Shown here: positions 36,101 through 47,100 of the stretch, piece after piece
Position numbering within the stretch: the stretch's first letter is position 1
Layout: the number at the start of each line of letters is the position of its first letter
Source: Micractinium sp. NFX-FRZ
Taxonomy: Eukaryota > Chlorophyta > Trebouxiophyceae > Chlorellales > Chlorellaceae
Direction: 5' to 3'
Assembly: GCA_029339195.1 (NCBI GenBank)
Contig: JAPTJF010000402.1
Span: forward strand, 1 to 58,019
Length of the DNA: 58,019 nucleotides
Position numbers and translations under genes: made by a program
The notes under the pieces: model-generated
Database searches by the model: none
What the model saw: only the letters and a program-made list of their open reading frames with translations
What the model was told of the DNA's origin: nothing

Positions 36101-39026
36101 CATGAGGGCTGCTCACCCTGGCGTCTTGACCTGACACTCCTGTGCAGCTGACCAAGCTGAAGAGCCAACAGCTGCCTTGGCCGGGCGCCATGGAACGCGC
36201 TGCAAGGCCACGCCCCACCTGGGGACCTGTACCCGTCCCCACCGCCAACCCACCAAAGAATGTGTCACCCCCGGTGGCTGTCACCACAGCGTCAATCTCG
36301 CCGCTGGACACCACTGCGCCCGCCAGCACCTGCACGGCAGGCCAGCATGGCGGGAATGGTTCAGGCGGGGCTGCGGGGTTTCTGCACGCAACAACAGCCG
36401 AAAACAGCTGCGAGGCAATCCACATGCCTAGAAGCAGCGGGAGGGCGGGTAAGGAAGCAGCACCATGCGGGATCAGGAGAGAGCAGCACGGATGATAGGA
36501 AGGCGGGTGAAGTAGGAGACAGCTGCAACCCAGGACGATTCAAGTGGGGTCGCCAACTTTGGGTGCATTGGTGCTTGCCACCTCAGCGCCCGCCAGGCTG
36601 GCCTTGGGACAGGTTGGCCCCTCACACTCTAGGTGTGACCCACAGTGCCTCATCCCGCTGCTGCCCCAGGACCCAACGCACCCTGTCGCCTGGGCGGCGC
36701 GTCACCGCCAGCGACTCCCCCGTCAGCGCTGACTCATCAATCTTGAGTGGCTCCCCCTCGCCCACCAGCTGCAGGGGGGCAGAGGGAGAGTGGGCAGGTT
36801 CCACCAGCACACTGACAGGACAGGGCGGGGGTGAGGGAATATGTGTTGTCCTCCTCATCCCTGTGCAGGCCGCCAACAACGATGCCTCCCTTGAAAGGTC
36901 GCTCGTCTCCCAAACGTCAGCTGGCACGCATGCCGCCGCCCTGCCCGCCACGCCACCCTGTCACCCACCCAGCAACCCACTCGTGCAGAAACAGAAGAAC
37001 AAAATGAAGAAGAAGAACTTCAAGCTTGCGCGCTTTTCATCCCGCCACCCAGCCCACCTCCCAGCCCACTTGTGAGCGCCACCCTCCCAGCCCGCCGCTG
37101 CCCAGCCCACCCACCCACCTTGCAGTCAGCGGGAATGATGTCCCCTCCCTTGAGAGCCACCAAGTCCCCTGGCACCAGCTCCCGCACTGCCAGCTCCGTC
37201 CATTCGCCGTCACGGCGCACACGGGCGTGCGGCGCCGCCAGTCCCTGCACGCTCCATGGAAGGGGCAGACAAGGAAGGGTGCTGAAAGTAAGTCAACTGA
37301 GAGTGAGAGTGGGAAGGGGTGCAATAGTGGATGTGGGGCGCACAGCAGGGGGCACGATGTGGTCAGGTTCACTGACACAAGGCAGCACTGGCGCATGCCA
37401 CTATCGGGCCAGCTGAGGGCGTCGCATGCAGGTGCCCGGCTGTGCAGCTCTCCCCGCCCGCCCCGCCCCTTCTGCTGTGCAAGGCCCTGCTCCGGCACCC
37501 CCTCCACCTGTTGCTTTCAACTATCAACCACCGAACAGACCAGCGGTGCGGAAGCCAGCCCTGGCTCCACTGCCCACAACCTCCCCTGCGCCCCACACAG
37601 GCCTGCAACAGTGTTCAGCACCCGACCACTGGTCTCTTAAATGTCTGGCCATGCAGCCAAAACCACTGCCTCCTGCAGCTGCATCCCTTCCGATGCCCAG
37701 CAGTTGGCACCCACCCACTTGCCTCTAGCTCTTTTATGGCATTTCCGGCGTTGCGCTCTGTCAGGTAGCCTGCCCACACCACCAGGTTGAGCTCAATCAG
37801 CTGCAGAGGGGCGGAGGGAGCCCGAGTAAACAGGGTGCAGGCATTTGGTGTTGTTCCCGCTGGCGTCCCTGTCACACCACTCGGTGGAGCTCGGGGTCAG
37901 CGGCCAGCGAGGCAGAGCATGTCCACGGCAAGGGGGGGGTCATGCCCACTGCACACGCGACCTTATGAGAAAAGGGAGACGAGGGCACGCCAGGGCACCC
38001 AAGCACAGGCACAGCCACACAGCAGGCGGCAGGCGTGGCGAGCGGCGCAGAGCGGATTGCAACTCGGCCTGCGGGCGGGATCCTCACCAGCAGGGTGAAC
38101 GAGGTCCAGCCGCGGCTGCCATAGTTCTCCACCGCAGCGCTGACCACGGCCGCAGCAATCTGCCGGGGCGAGGAACTCACAAGGGCGCTCGGTGCTGGGC
38201 ATGACATGATCATGGCACTGATGTGAACGGCTGCTCAATTGCGGAGGGCAGGGCAGGGCAGGGTGCCCCAAGCGCGGCAGTCTTCTCTCCCGGCTTCCCC
38301 AGGCCCGCCTGCAGCCTGCTCCCTCCTTCCTCCTCCCCTCCCAGCCCCAGCCCCACTCACGATGACCAGGCACACCCAGTCCAGGTAGCGCCACACAATC
38401 TTCTTCCACTCGGGGGTCTGCTTGGGGGGCGGGGGAAGGGCAGCAGGCAGCGCCACGAATGAGCACGGGCAGAGCAGAGGCGGGCCGGCGGGCAGGACCC
38501 TCCGCCGCACAGCGCTGCACCGCCCGCCGCCCTGCCCACCCGCCGCAGCGTCTCGATCGGTCACTGTGCTTAGGCCAGTCTAACGTCTCCTGCCAAGGTC
38601 GCCAGGGAGGCGCCTACCTGCTTTGGCTTCACCTCGTTGTAGCCGACCTCTTTAAGCAGCTGCTCTGCCTGCAGGAGCAGGGCGGGCAGGGGCGGGGAAG
38701 CACACACTATGTGATGCTGCAGGCCTACGGACTGCGGGGAGGCCCGTGCCAGGCCGGGGAAAGCGGGCGTTCGACAGAACGGAGGCAGACAGAAGCAGCG
38801 TGCGTGTGTACCGGCTCCCTCGAGGCCAGAAGCCCCGAATCCCTGCCTGTTCCGTGGTGAGCCCGCTGGGCATAGCCGCGCCCTTCTTTAGGGCATGCCC
38901 TGGCGCTTCATGTGGCCCTGCAGGGGGGCCTGAAGGGGGAGGGGCGGCGCGTGCGCCATTGGCCGCCGCAGCCGCCGCCAGTGGCGGCGCACTGGCAGCT
39001 GCAGCCCTCGTTGTTGCTACTGTCAT
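27139..39026 (-). CDS. Plasma-membrane-type H+-transporting P-type ATPase (P3A)
   Basis: Proton pump that hydrolyses ATP and energises the plasma membrane. Exon 1 (39026-38847, 60 codons) and exon 2 (38668-38618, [14 protein letters not shown]) give the typical P3A N-terminus. Ordered motifs are [12 protein letters not shown] (38400), [10 protein letters not shown] (37735), [19 protein letters not shown] (37150), the dephosphorylation loop TGES (36720), VPIGMPVV (35370), the phosphorylation site DKTGTLTLN (34620), [10 protein letters not shown] (33665), VGLI then LLDPPRED (33330 and 32700), [20 protein letters not shown] (32390), [12 protein letters not shown] (31785), [20 protein letters not shown] (31460), [13 protein letters not shown] (30370) and late membrane helices to 28530. 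The cytoplasmic tail ([23 protein letters not shown] stop) lacks the plant Tyr-Thr-Val 14-3-3 end. It has over 20 exons, and donors at 38846 and 37722 must be GC. Ion specificity is inferred from family. Confidence 0.9.
28125..28250. repeat. 63-bp tandem duplication in an ATPase intron
   Basis: Two adjacent copies starting at 28125 and 28188 that differ at only a few bases, just downstream (minus strand) of the exon ending in DLAK. Confidence 0.9.
29845..29925 (-). pseudogene. Relic duplicate of an ATPase exon
   Basis: Reads [16 protein letters not shown] in one frame and RINWW in the next, matching [17 protein letters not shown] and RLNWW of the real exon at 30110-29975. A one-base deletion lies between the two blocks, so it cannot serve as an exon. 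Confidence 0.75.
33102..33345 (-). repeat. Triplicated exon end with splice donor in the ATPase gene
   Basis: The end of the exon encoding WQLVGLI plus its GTAA donor (real donor at 33318) recurs downstream at about 33193-33235 and 33102-33145, as two roughly 90-base tandem units. All three keep AG|GTAA. Confidence 0.85.
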
Positions 39027-39681
39027 GATGACCTGCTGGACATGCGACCTGCGAAAACGAACTCAAACAATGAGGCACTGTAAAGGTGCGGCCGGCATGC
39101 TTCCTCACTGTGAGCAGCTGGCGCCGGCACGCCTGCTGGGCGTGCGGCACGGCTCCCTCCCTGGCAGCAGCTGGCACACCTGCTCCACACCTTTCCTTAA
39201 TCTTCCTTTCATTGTGTCGAACACACCCACTACATAACCTTGGCTTACATGCTCTCCTGACGTAACGCGTACACTTCTGACGAGGAGAAGCTCAAAGGCA
39301 CGCAGTGGAAGTCCAGCGGGCACTGTGCATGTATCCACAGCCCTCTGCTGCCACGCACCCCTGCCAGAATTTCTGTGCAGCCAAGCTGCATTCGTTGTGT
39401 CGTCACACTGACTAGATGTTAATACACGGTTGCATGCATTGATGTTGGGATGATGGCATGGCTGCAAGTTACAAGAGAACACGCACGCCGGTGATGACGG
39501 CATGGCTGCAAGTTACAAGAGAACACGCACGCCGGTGATGACGGCATGGCTGCAAGGTACAAGAGAACACGACACGCCGGTGGACAACAGCAAAGAGCAA
39601 GCTGAGCTGAACAGGGAGCTTAGGCGTTGAGGTGTGGCGTTGAAATCGAGGTGACTTTGGGGTACATAAGAAAGCTTGAAT
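39027..39681. promoter_or_regulatory. ATPase upstream region and 3' flank of the MYND gene, with minisatellite
   Basis: About 650 bases between two minus-strand genes. It must hold the ATPase promoter near 39030-39400 and the MYND-gene 3' UTR. No specific promoter element is assigned. Confidence 0.4.
39449..39581. repeat. 44-bp minisatellite, three copies, containing TGTAA
   Basis: Copies at 39449-39492, 39493-39536 and 39537-39581 (the last 45 bases). On the minus strand the first two contain TGTAA (39469-39473 and 39513-39517). The third has GGTAC instead of GTTAC and lacks it. Confidence 0.9.
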
Positions 39682-42600
39682 TCAGAGGTGTATGTGCATG
39701 GAGGCCGAATACCTCCAAAAATGGAGGCCTACCTTCCAAAACGGCCGCGCAAACTGAAAGTGTGAGTGTGTTTGGCACCCGGTGGGCAGTAGCTGGAAAG
39801 CAGGGGAGCCTGTCCCAGCATCACATGCATGCCGCAGGAGTGGAGTCCCCGAACACAATGTCGACGCATTGATGACAGCAGTATGCAGCTGCCGGTGCCC
39901 GCACGTACTGCACTCCGTGGCCAGGGGTGCAAGCAGGGCGGCCTGTGCCGCACACCCACCCTCAACGCACAGGAGGTGTGCTGCCGCCGGCGCTGGCGCT
40001 GGCGCTGCTTCCAGCCGCCAGCTCAGCGCACTGCTGCCTGTGACCACCTTCCAGTCCAGTTCCTTCCAGTCCTTGGTCTGCACAGAGGGGCGGACCAAAA
40101 GGGCAGACCGTATGCCATGCAGGTGGGAGGTCAGCAGCTAGCTCGACCCCTGTTGGCTGCCCTCATCAGCTGCCAGTGAATCGAGCCTGGTTGCATGCAC
40201 CTGAGTCCGCGTCACACCCATAGGTTCACCTGGCACTCCTTGCTGCAGTACCCCACGGCACGGCACCTGCGAGCATGCACAGCAGGGGGTGTGGGGACTT
40301 GGCGACCAGCGGGCGTCATGCCAGGGTGTATGTGCATCCGTGCCTCATATGGGGCAGGGCAGAGCTGCAGTGCTGCTCGAAATGCCACGATGTGTATGCG
40401 CAGTCAGCCCTCTTGGGGCACCATGATACGCTCAGCGGCTTGACAACCTCACCTGGCGCACTTGCGCAGCTGCATGGCCGGCCGGCCACAGCCTGAGCAG
40501 CATTCTGCGTTTCGTACAGTGGTGCCCCGCGCCTGCGCCTGCAGTTGTCCTGTCGGCGTGCTGGTGAAGCGCTGCAACATGACTGGGTCTAGCAGCTGTG
40601 CTGCCATGCCCTCGGGTGAGCGGTTGTAAGGCAGCATGCTACGCCCGGGGAACTGCGCCGCCATGGCGCGCACAAAGCATGCACCATCCTGTAGCAGTCG
40701 TTGCGCATCGTCGACTGCGAAGCGTGGCAGCCAAGGCTTGCAGAGCTGGAGTGAGCGCTGCCCTTCATCCAGCAGCAGCTGCACCTCCTGAACATGCCAC
40801 TCTGGCGGAAGTGACAGCAGGCTGGTTGGCGCTCCTGGAAGGCATTGCCCGCAAGTAATATTACAGCAGTCAAGCAGCAGGCTATACACACGCGTATCAT
40901 TTGGCTCTCTACTGTGCACGCCCATGCCAGGTGATGAGTCGATGCATCCCCTCTGGTGCGCCAACTGTACAAAAACACACCCCTGCTTTCTTTTCCCAAG
41001 GCTCCAAAGCTGCGCTTTGCGCCCCCCATTCGTTTGGGTATGGACTGGTGAGACGAGGCAAGCACGTGCCGTGTTCACCTGCCGGCACCGCTGCCGCCGC
41101 CTGATGTGCCATTGCATGCGGCAATCAGCGCTTTGTACCCATCCGTGATGCTGGGCAGAACAGCCTGCACACCGCCAGAGCAGGGGACATGATAATTGAG
41201 GTCGCTTCCATACACCCTCCACTGGTACCTACGGAGGCACACCCACACACAAACCAGGTCGGCGGACGAACCAGTGGCCAGGGCACAGGCACCCCAGTGC
41301 CGAGCCCACCTGAGCAGCAAGCAGCACGCCCTGCTGCACTCCGGCATTCCCCATTGCCGCCAGGGTGGGCAGCTGGGGCAGCACGGCGGCAGTCATGGTG
41401 GCTGGGGCACCGGCAACTGCAGCTGCCAGTTGGTCACCCGCCGAGGAGTCACTGCAGGCCTGGGCGGCGCCCGCCTGCACCGCCTGGCCCACGGATTGAT
41501 AGAAAGTAGGAGCCAGGGCCAGGCACTGGTCTGCGGTGATGAGAGGGGGAGGAAGTGCCACTTCCAGTGGAGGAAGGGAATGCATGTCGCATTGCGGTAG
41601 GCTGTGGGCCATGGACATTGCAGCACAGGGGCTTTGGACGGCACACAGTAAGACAGCAAGAGGGCGCATGCCAGCCGCCAACCAGCACATGCCTGCATGC
41701 ACTGTGAGCGAAGGCGAACGGATGGGAGCAACGCAGATGGCACAGGGGAACGCGGGCGGGGCACTGTGGGGTGGGGCCAAAAGCGGCTGTTTGACGGCCA
41801 GGTGCAGATGGGCGCAGCCATCCTCCTCTGGCCCAGGCATTCAATGCCTGGGCGCCCAATCCTCCCCGCATGACTCGGCAAAACTTATCGACTTCCAGGC
41901 CTGGAGTGGCGAGGTGCTGGTGGTGTGCATGCCGCTGCAACTCAGGCAGCACCCTACCCCTGGCACGGCTTCGCTCCTCAGCCACTCAGCATGCCCTGGC
42001 GCTGCCACACCCTTTCTCCCCCGTACCTCCGGCAGCAATGAACTGGGCGAGCAGGATGGAGGAGGCCAGAGAGGTGGCCTGCATGCAGCAGCGGGGGGAG
42101 CAGGGAGCAGGGGGCTTTGGGCGGGTGCAACTGCAAGGAACCAGCCAGGACAGGCACTGTTGGTCAACTGAAGTCAGGCAGTCACCATTGGTCAACCGTC
42201 AGGGCTGCCCACATGTTTTCTTACTCACAGCGCCGGCATCCTCAGCCTGCCCGCTCTGCACGGCCTGCAGCATCTGCCCCGCCATGAACTGCAGAGCAGT
42301 CTGGCCGGCAGTGAGGGCTGGGCAGCCACCGCTGCCGCCGCTGCCTGCATGGGCGGGCGCAACACATGTGTTGGCAGACGGCAGGCAGTGGGTGTGAAGT
42401 GGCAGCGGCAGCCGTGACAATCAGATGTGGGCAGTTTGCTTGCCCACCCAGACTGCCGCCCGGCTGCCCGCAAAGCACCTGGCGTCAGCACACCCGCCGA
42501 CTCTCCCCCGCCTGCTCCCACTCCCCCGCCCCTCCCTCTGGGCTGGCACAGCTCACCCCCGCTGGCCCCGCCCTCTCCGCAATCAAAGCCCGACGTGTCA

Positions 42601-43062
42601 ATGTCAGATGGGACCATGCTGAGTGCCTGCACGCATGTTCCCTGGCTGGTCAGCCGGTCGCTGGTATAGCCTTGGAGCAGCGCACGGTGCCTCGTGGCCC
42701 GGATGTGCCCTGCACAGAGCTCGGTTAAGGGAGGGCAGGGGAATGTTCGCCGACTGGCGGGCGTATATTCACCCGGGCGGTCCAAGGGCCGAGAAGCTCA
42801 GCGAGGGGGAAGCGAGCACTCCTGCTGTCCCGACAGGGTCTCAGCATCATTCTGCAGCATCATCATGCAGCAGCTGCCCTCCCACCTGCGCGGGCGGCCA
42901 GACCTCCCCGGCAGGCGGCGGCGCACACAAGGGAGACGAGCAGGCAGGTGCGCAGGCGGCTGTGCGGCATTGTCCTGTGTCAATCTTCTCGATGACAGTT
43001 TGCCTAGCCAAGAGATCTGTGAACAAGGCAGATTTGACACGCTTCCTCCCTGAGTGGCTCAA
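39682..43062 (-). CDS. MYND-finger-like protein, 5' end approximate
   Basis: The C-terminal exons 40453 (end), 40266-40230 and 40077-39682 join in phase to give a MYND-type cluster: CSGCGRPAMQLRKC, then CRAVGYCSKEC, then QTKDWKEL. A canonical MYND finger ends in His-x3-Cys after the Trp; here the sequence runs DWKVVTG, so the last two zinc ligands are missing. Upstream exons are Ala/Gln-rich helical stretches (ALQFMAGQMLQAVQSGQAED near 42270; SLASSILLAQFIAAG near 42050; LAPTFYQSVGQAVQAG near 41500; YQWRVYGSDLNYHVP near 41210; EWHVQEVQLLLDEGQRSLQL near 40770). No other domain was recognised. The first supported exon may be the one with RVKSALFTDLLARQ near 43030, without a clear ATG. A protein-protein interaction role is inferred from the finger. 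Confidence 0.6.
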
Positions 43063-44134
43063 AGGTACCCCTCCAAGGAGGCGCCGCCTTCGCGCCTCGG
43101 ACGCTGATCAGTGTTGGCCCTCTTGTTATTCGCCCCCCTCGCCTCTGCCTGAGCTCGCCTCTCTGCCAGGCTGCCCTTCACCTGCACAACCTCCGGGCTC
43201 GGCCGCACTGCTGGCAGCTTGAGGTGAGTCGATGCGCATGACGCGAGCAACAGTGGCACATGTGCCAGCATTCTTTCTTTCCTGCCAAGACCGGCGGAGC
43301 CAACTGATGGTGCCAACAAGTTGTTTACGGTGCCTGGCAAGTTCAGAACAGTAAGAGGCGCCAATAGGTTGAAGCGTGATTGGTCATGACGCCAGGAAGC
43401 AGTGCAGTGCCAGCAGGCCAGGCCGTTGCTGCTGCCTGCCCAACGGCTCGCACTGGCCCGCACGCAAAATGCTGGGTCCCCAGCAGCCCATTCATGGGCG
43501 CACGGAGGCCTTGTGGAACCTTCTTACACTAGGTTTCAGCAGGGGGCACATGCTAGACACGTCCGGGAGGAGACACAAAAACTACAAACGTTTGAAATGT
43601 ATGGCAGGCACTGCCAGGTGTGATATACTGTTTGTGATCACCAGCACATCTCGCAAGCAGCCGGGGCCTCGCCACCAGCACGGCAGCACTGCAGCACGCG
43701 TGCGAGCAGGCATAGGGAAGTGCAGGCGCGCGGGCGGGCACAACAATTTACGTTGGAAAACCATAACAGTTTGTAGACGGAGTCCCGGTGCAGGGGCAGT
43801 GTTGGGCTGGCTCTGTCTTGAGGGGTGGCACCGGCGAAAAGGGATGTGTTTGGAGGTTGCCCACCCAGAGATGGGGGATGGCTGGCCCCACGCCGGGATG
43901 GCAGGGGTTTCAGGGATGCTGTGCTAGCAGGGATGGAGGTAGCGCTCGGTAAGGACCTCGGCGCAGGCAGCAGCATGGCGGCACTTCAGGAGCGGTACCT
44001 CAGAAGCGGCTGGGTGGTGCCTGGGTGCAGAGGGAGCAGGGCAGCTACCCAGGCGAACCTGCCCGCCCCGCTCTCCTGGCCGCAGAGGCTCCCTCGACTC
44101 TGTCTGCTACTGCGCGCGCCTCTGGCTCCTCTTT
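43063..44134. other. Spacer between the BNR and MYND genes
   Basis: Holds one copy of a dispersed repeat (43218-43500) and possibly the 5' exon of the MYND gene (a Lys/Arg-rich open stretch 43225-43063 on minus). No other gene is supported. Confidence 0.4.
43218..43500. repeat. Dispersed repeat, copy 1
   Basis: Shares ordered blocks with 50398-50718 in direct orientation: a CATTCTTTCTTTCC-like block, GCCAAGAC, GTTTAC then GTGCCT, GCAGTGCCAGCAGGCCAG and CCCCAGCAGCCCA, with small indels between them. Confidence 0.75.
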
Positions 44135-47100
44135 TTAGCGCATGATCGTTGGTTGCCAGTACGGGGGCCGGGGCAGATAGCCCTGGGGGTTGAACGCGGC
44201 ACCCGTGGCGGTGAAGGACTGGCCCCCGTTGACGCTGACCATGACGTCTATGCTGGAAGGGAACGCGAATGCATCCATATTATTTGGAGCGGCGATAACC
44301 TGAAACTCATTGAAGGGAGCGCGAGGGCAGGGAAGCGAGGTGATGCGGCTTGGAGTATGAGGGCACTGGGGGTGCCAGGCTGGCAGTGACAACAGCTCGA
44401 CCCAATGTGGCCGTCCTGGTGCTTGCTTAAAGTGCACGCAAAAAAAAAAAAAAAAACTGCCAGCACACCCAGTGCGTGAAGCAGCCAGCTGGCATGTACG
44501 CCCCCCCTGCCACGTTAGCCCGTGCCTCCTCCCACCTCACTCTGTCTCTCTCTCTCCCCCCACTGACACAGTACTGCGCACCTGCATTCCATCGTCTGAG
44601 CAGGCGAGAACGTAGGCCCAGATGCCATCAGCGAGAGTCAAGAGGCCCGTGGACTGGAGCCAGGTCAAGCCGAAGTCGGTACTGCAGGGCAAGAGTGGGT
44701 GCGTTCCGGGGATGTGAGAATGATGTAATACATCCCGGGATTCAATGGCTGCTGCAAATGCAGGCATGTGAGGCCCAATATGGAGCGTATTCAGCAGGGG
44801 GCAGGCATAGTGAGGCACACATATGAAACAGGCAAGTGGGGAAGCTGCAGGGAAGCTTGCTGGTCCCTGCGCACCTGTACCACACACCGACAATTTTGTT
44901 TGGCTCGGGCTCTCCAATGGAGGGCCCGGCACGGTTTTGGTAGTTGCTGGTGGTGATGAACAGGCGCGAGCCGTCCTGCGCGCCACGGATCTTCTGCATG
45001 TCCCGGTAGCCACCCGGCAGGCGGCGCTTGGTCCAGGTTGATCCAGCTGGTGGGGCGCGGGCAGGCAGGGGAGAAGGTGTGGGGGGCAGGGGCGGCAGCG
45101 ATGGCATGAGCGCGTCATCCAGTCACACAGGCAGTCTTGTGGCTATGCTGAGCAGGTGCAAGCACTGCACGCTCCCCCGCAGGTGCCCCAACCCAGGCAG
45201 AGTCACAACTTGCGTCCGATCACCACATGCACCCCACACTCCCCACCTCACCGTCTTGGCTCAGCCAGATTCCGTGGGTCGATGTCAAGCCAGTGTTGTC
45301 GACGACGCCCATCATCATGCCGTCTTGTGATAACCACACGCTATTCCCCCACCTGAACGTGGGAGAAGGAAACGTCGGAGGGCGAGACCCCATGGGCGTG
45401 AGGTGAGGAAGATGAAGAAGAAGGTTACAGCCCGAGGGCATGGGGTTGAGGAAGGCACCAGTCAGCTACCATGGCGTGGGTTGAGGGCAGGTGCTTACGT
45501 CTAGAGAGCCACCAGGGAATCAAGCCAAGAGGTCAGCAATCCCACCTGTGGTCGATGTCGGGCAGCGGGCCCCCAGGCATCCAGGTCTGCCCGCCGTCGT
45601 TGGACGTCGTCAGCTTGCTCCTGTCATGTTCGAAGCTTTTGGGCACGCTCAGAGCCCGTTGGCCGTTGGCAGATATCGCGAGGGCCCAGGAGTCGAGATC
45701 ATAACAGTTACAGTCCACGTTAAACATGTTGGGACCATACTTTGTGGCATTGGACACCTTGGTCCAAGTCTCACCGCCTGCACACATGCACACGAGCAGG
45801 GTGTGATCAAGGGGTTGTCGTGAGCAGCGCATGCATATCAATCAATTACATTTCATATGCGTGGGGTGGTATAATCGGGTGGGGTGGGTGGGGTCCTCAT
45901 GAGCGGGCCTCTGGACCTCGGTGCTCAGGGCAGCGGGCCGAGTCCTGTTGCGGCTGCCTAGGCGGGGCAGGCAGGCCCCTCAACATGCACATACAGCACG
46001 AGCTGCAGCGCTCACCATCATGTGACCAGCAGGGGATGGAGTCGTTGGGCCCCTTGGGAGCAGCAATCAGCTTCTGCCCATCCCGGCTCATGTCAACCAT
46101 CTGCACCCCATTCGTGCTAGCGCTCTGCACAATGCGATCAGTCCAGGTGGCTCCGCCTGCAGGAGGGTACGGTGGGGGCAGGCGAGCAGGCACAGGCTGG
46201 GGCAGGGCTGTGTCGGCACACAGATTGCAGATCAATGCGGTTCGGCAGCCATGGACCCTGAGCAGATGCAGCAGGTGCTGTGCTGTGTTCTTGCTGTGCT
46301 CTTGCTAGTTCAATGTCGTCTCCAGCTGCAGGTCTCACACTGTTCAGACATGGATCTGCACACTCGTTGTACCAACGGTGCCCCGCAGCCATGCGTGCAC
46401 TCACTGTCTGTGCTGGTGATGAGACGCTTGCCGCTGGCAGCCAGCTTGGTGAAGTCGGAGGAGGCGGCCACAGACCTCATCGCCGCTGTGTCGTCAAACT
46501 CGCCCCACCCCAGGCCCGTGCGGTTGGCGGCCTGGATCCTGCGGCAGCCGCCAGCAGCACTTGGAAGGGTGTGATACGAAGGCAGGAAACAGCTGGGCAT
46601 AGCTGGAAAGCGCGCGTACCAGATGCACAGATGAAATGAACTTGCGTGGGACGCGGATAGCGGCTGCTGTGCAGGCAGAGAGAGGCCCGGGGCTTCCAGA
46701 CGCTGGACAAGCTGAAGCAGCCGTGGCAAACTGATGACACCCCGCCCCTCTCACCAGGTGTTTCCGACGTCCGTGGAGATCCACACCGCTTCGTTTAGCC
46801 CGCCGCCAGAATAGAAAGCTGCTCCGATGACCTTGGTGCACGTGGCGTCGCAGTCAAAGTCATTCCAGAACATCCAGCTGCACGTGGGGGAGGGGGGGAG
46901 GCAGGGCAGGGGGCAGGTGAACATGAACAGGCACAGAAGTGAGTGCCTGCCTGTCCTGGTTGACACGAATGCCGCAGTCATGGGCCAGGACGCCCATGGG
47001 GCTGCGGGAAGGGGCAAACGGAGGTGACGATCAGTCGGCCCACTTCCTCAACCCACGCCTTGGCGGCGTAGCGTTCCCTTTCTTGCCTGCCCAGGCCCGC

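Noticed and set aside
39449..39581. CRISPR array
   Set aside because: Copies are directly adjacent with no unique spacers, and the DNA is eukaryotic nuclear.
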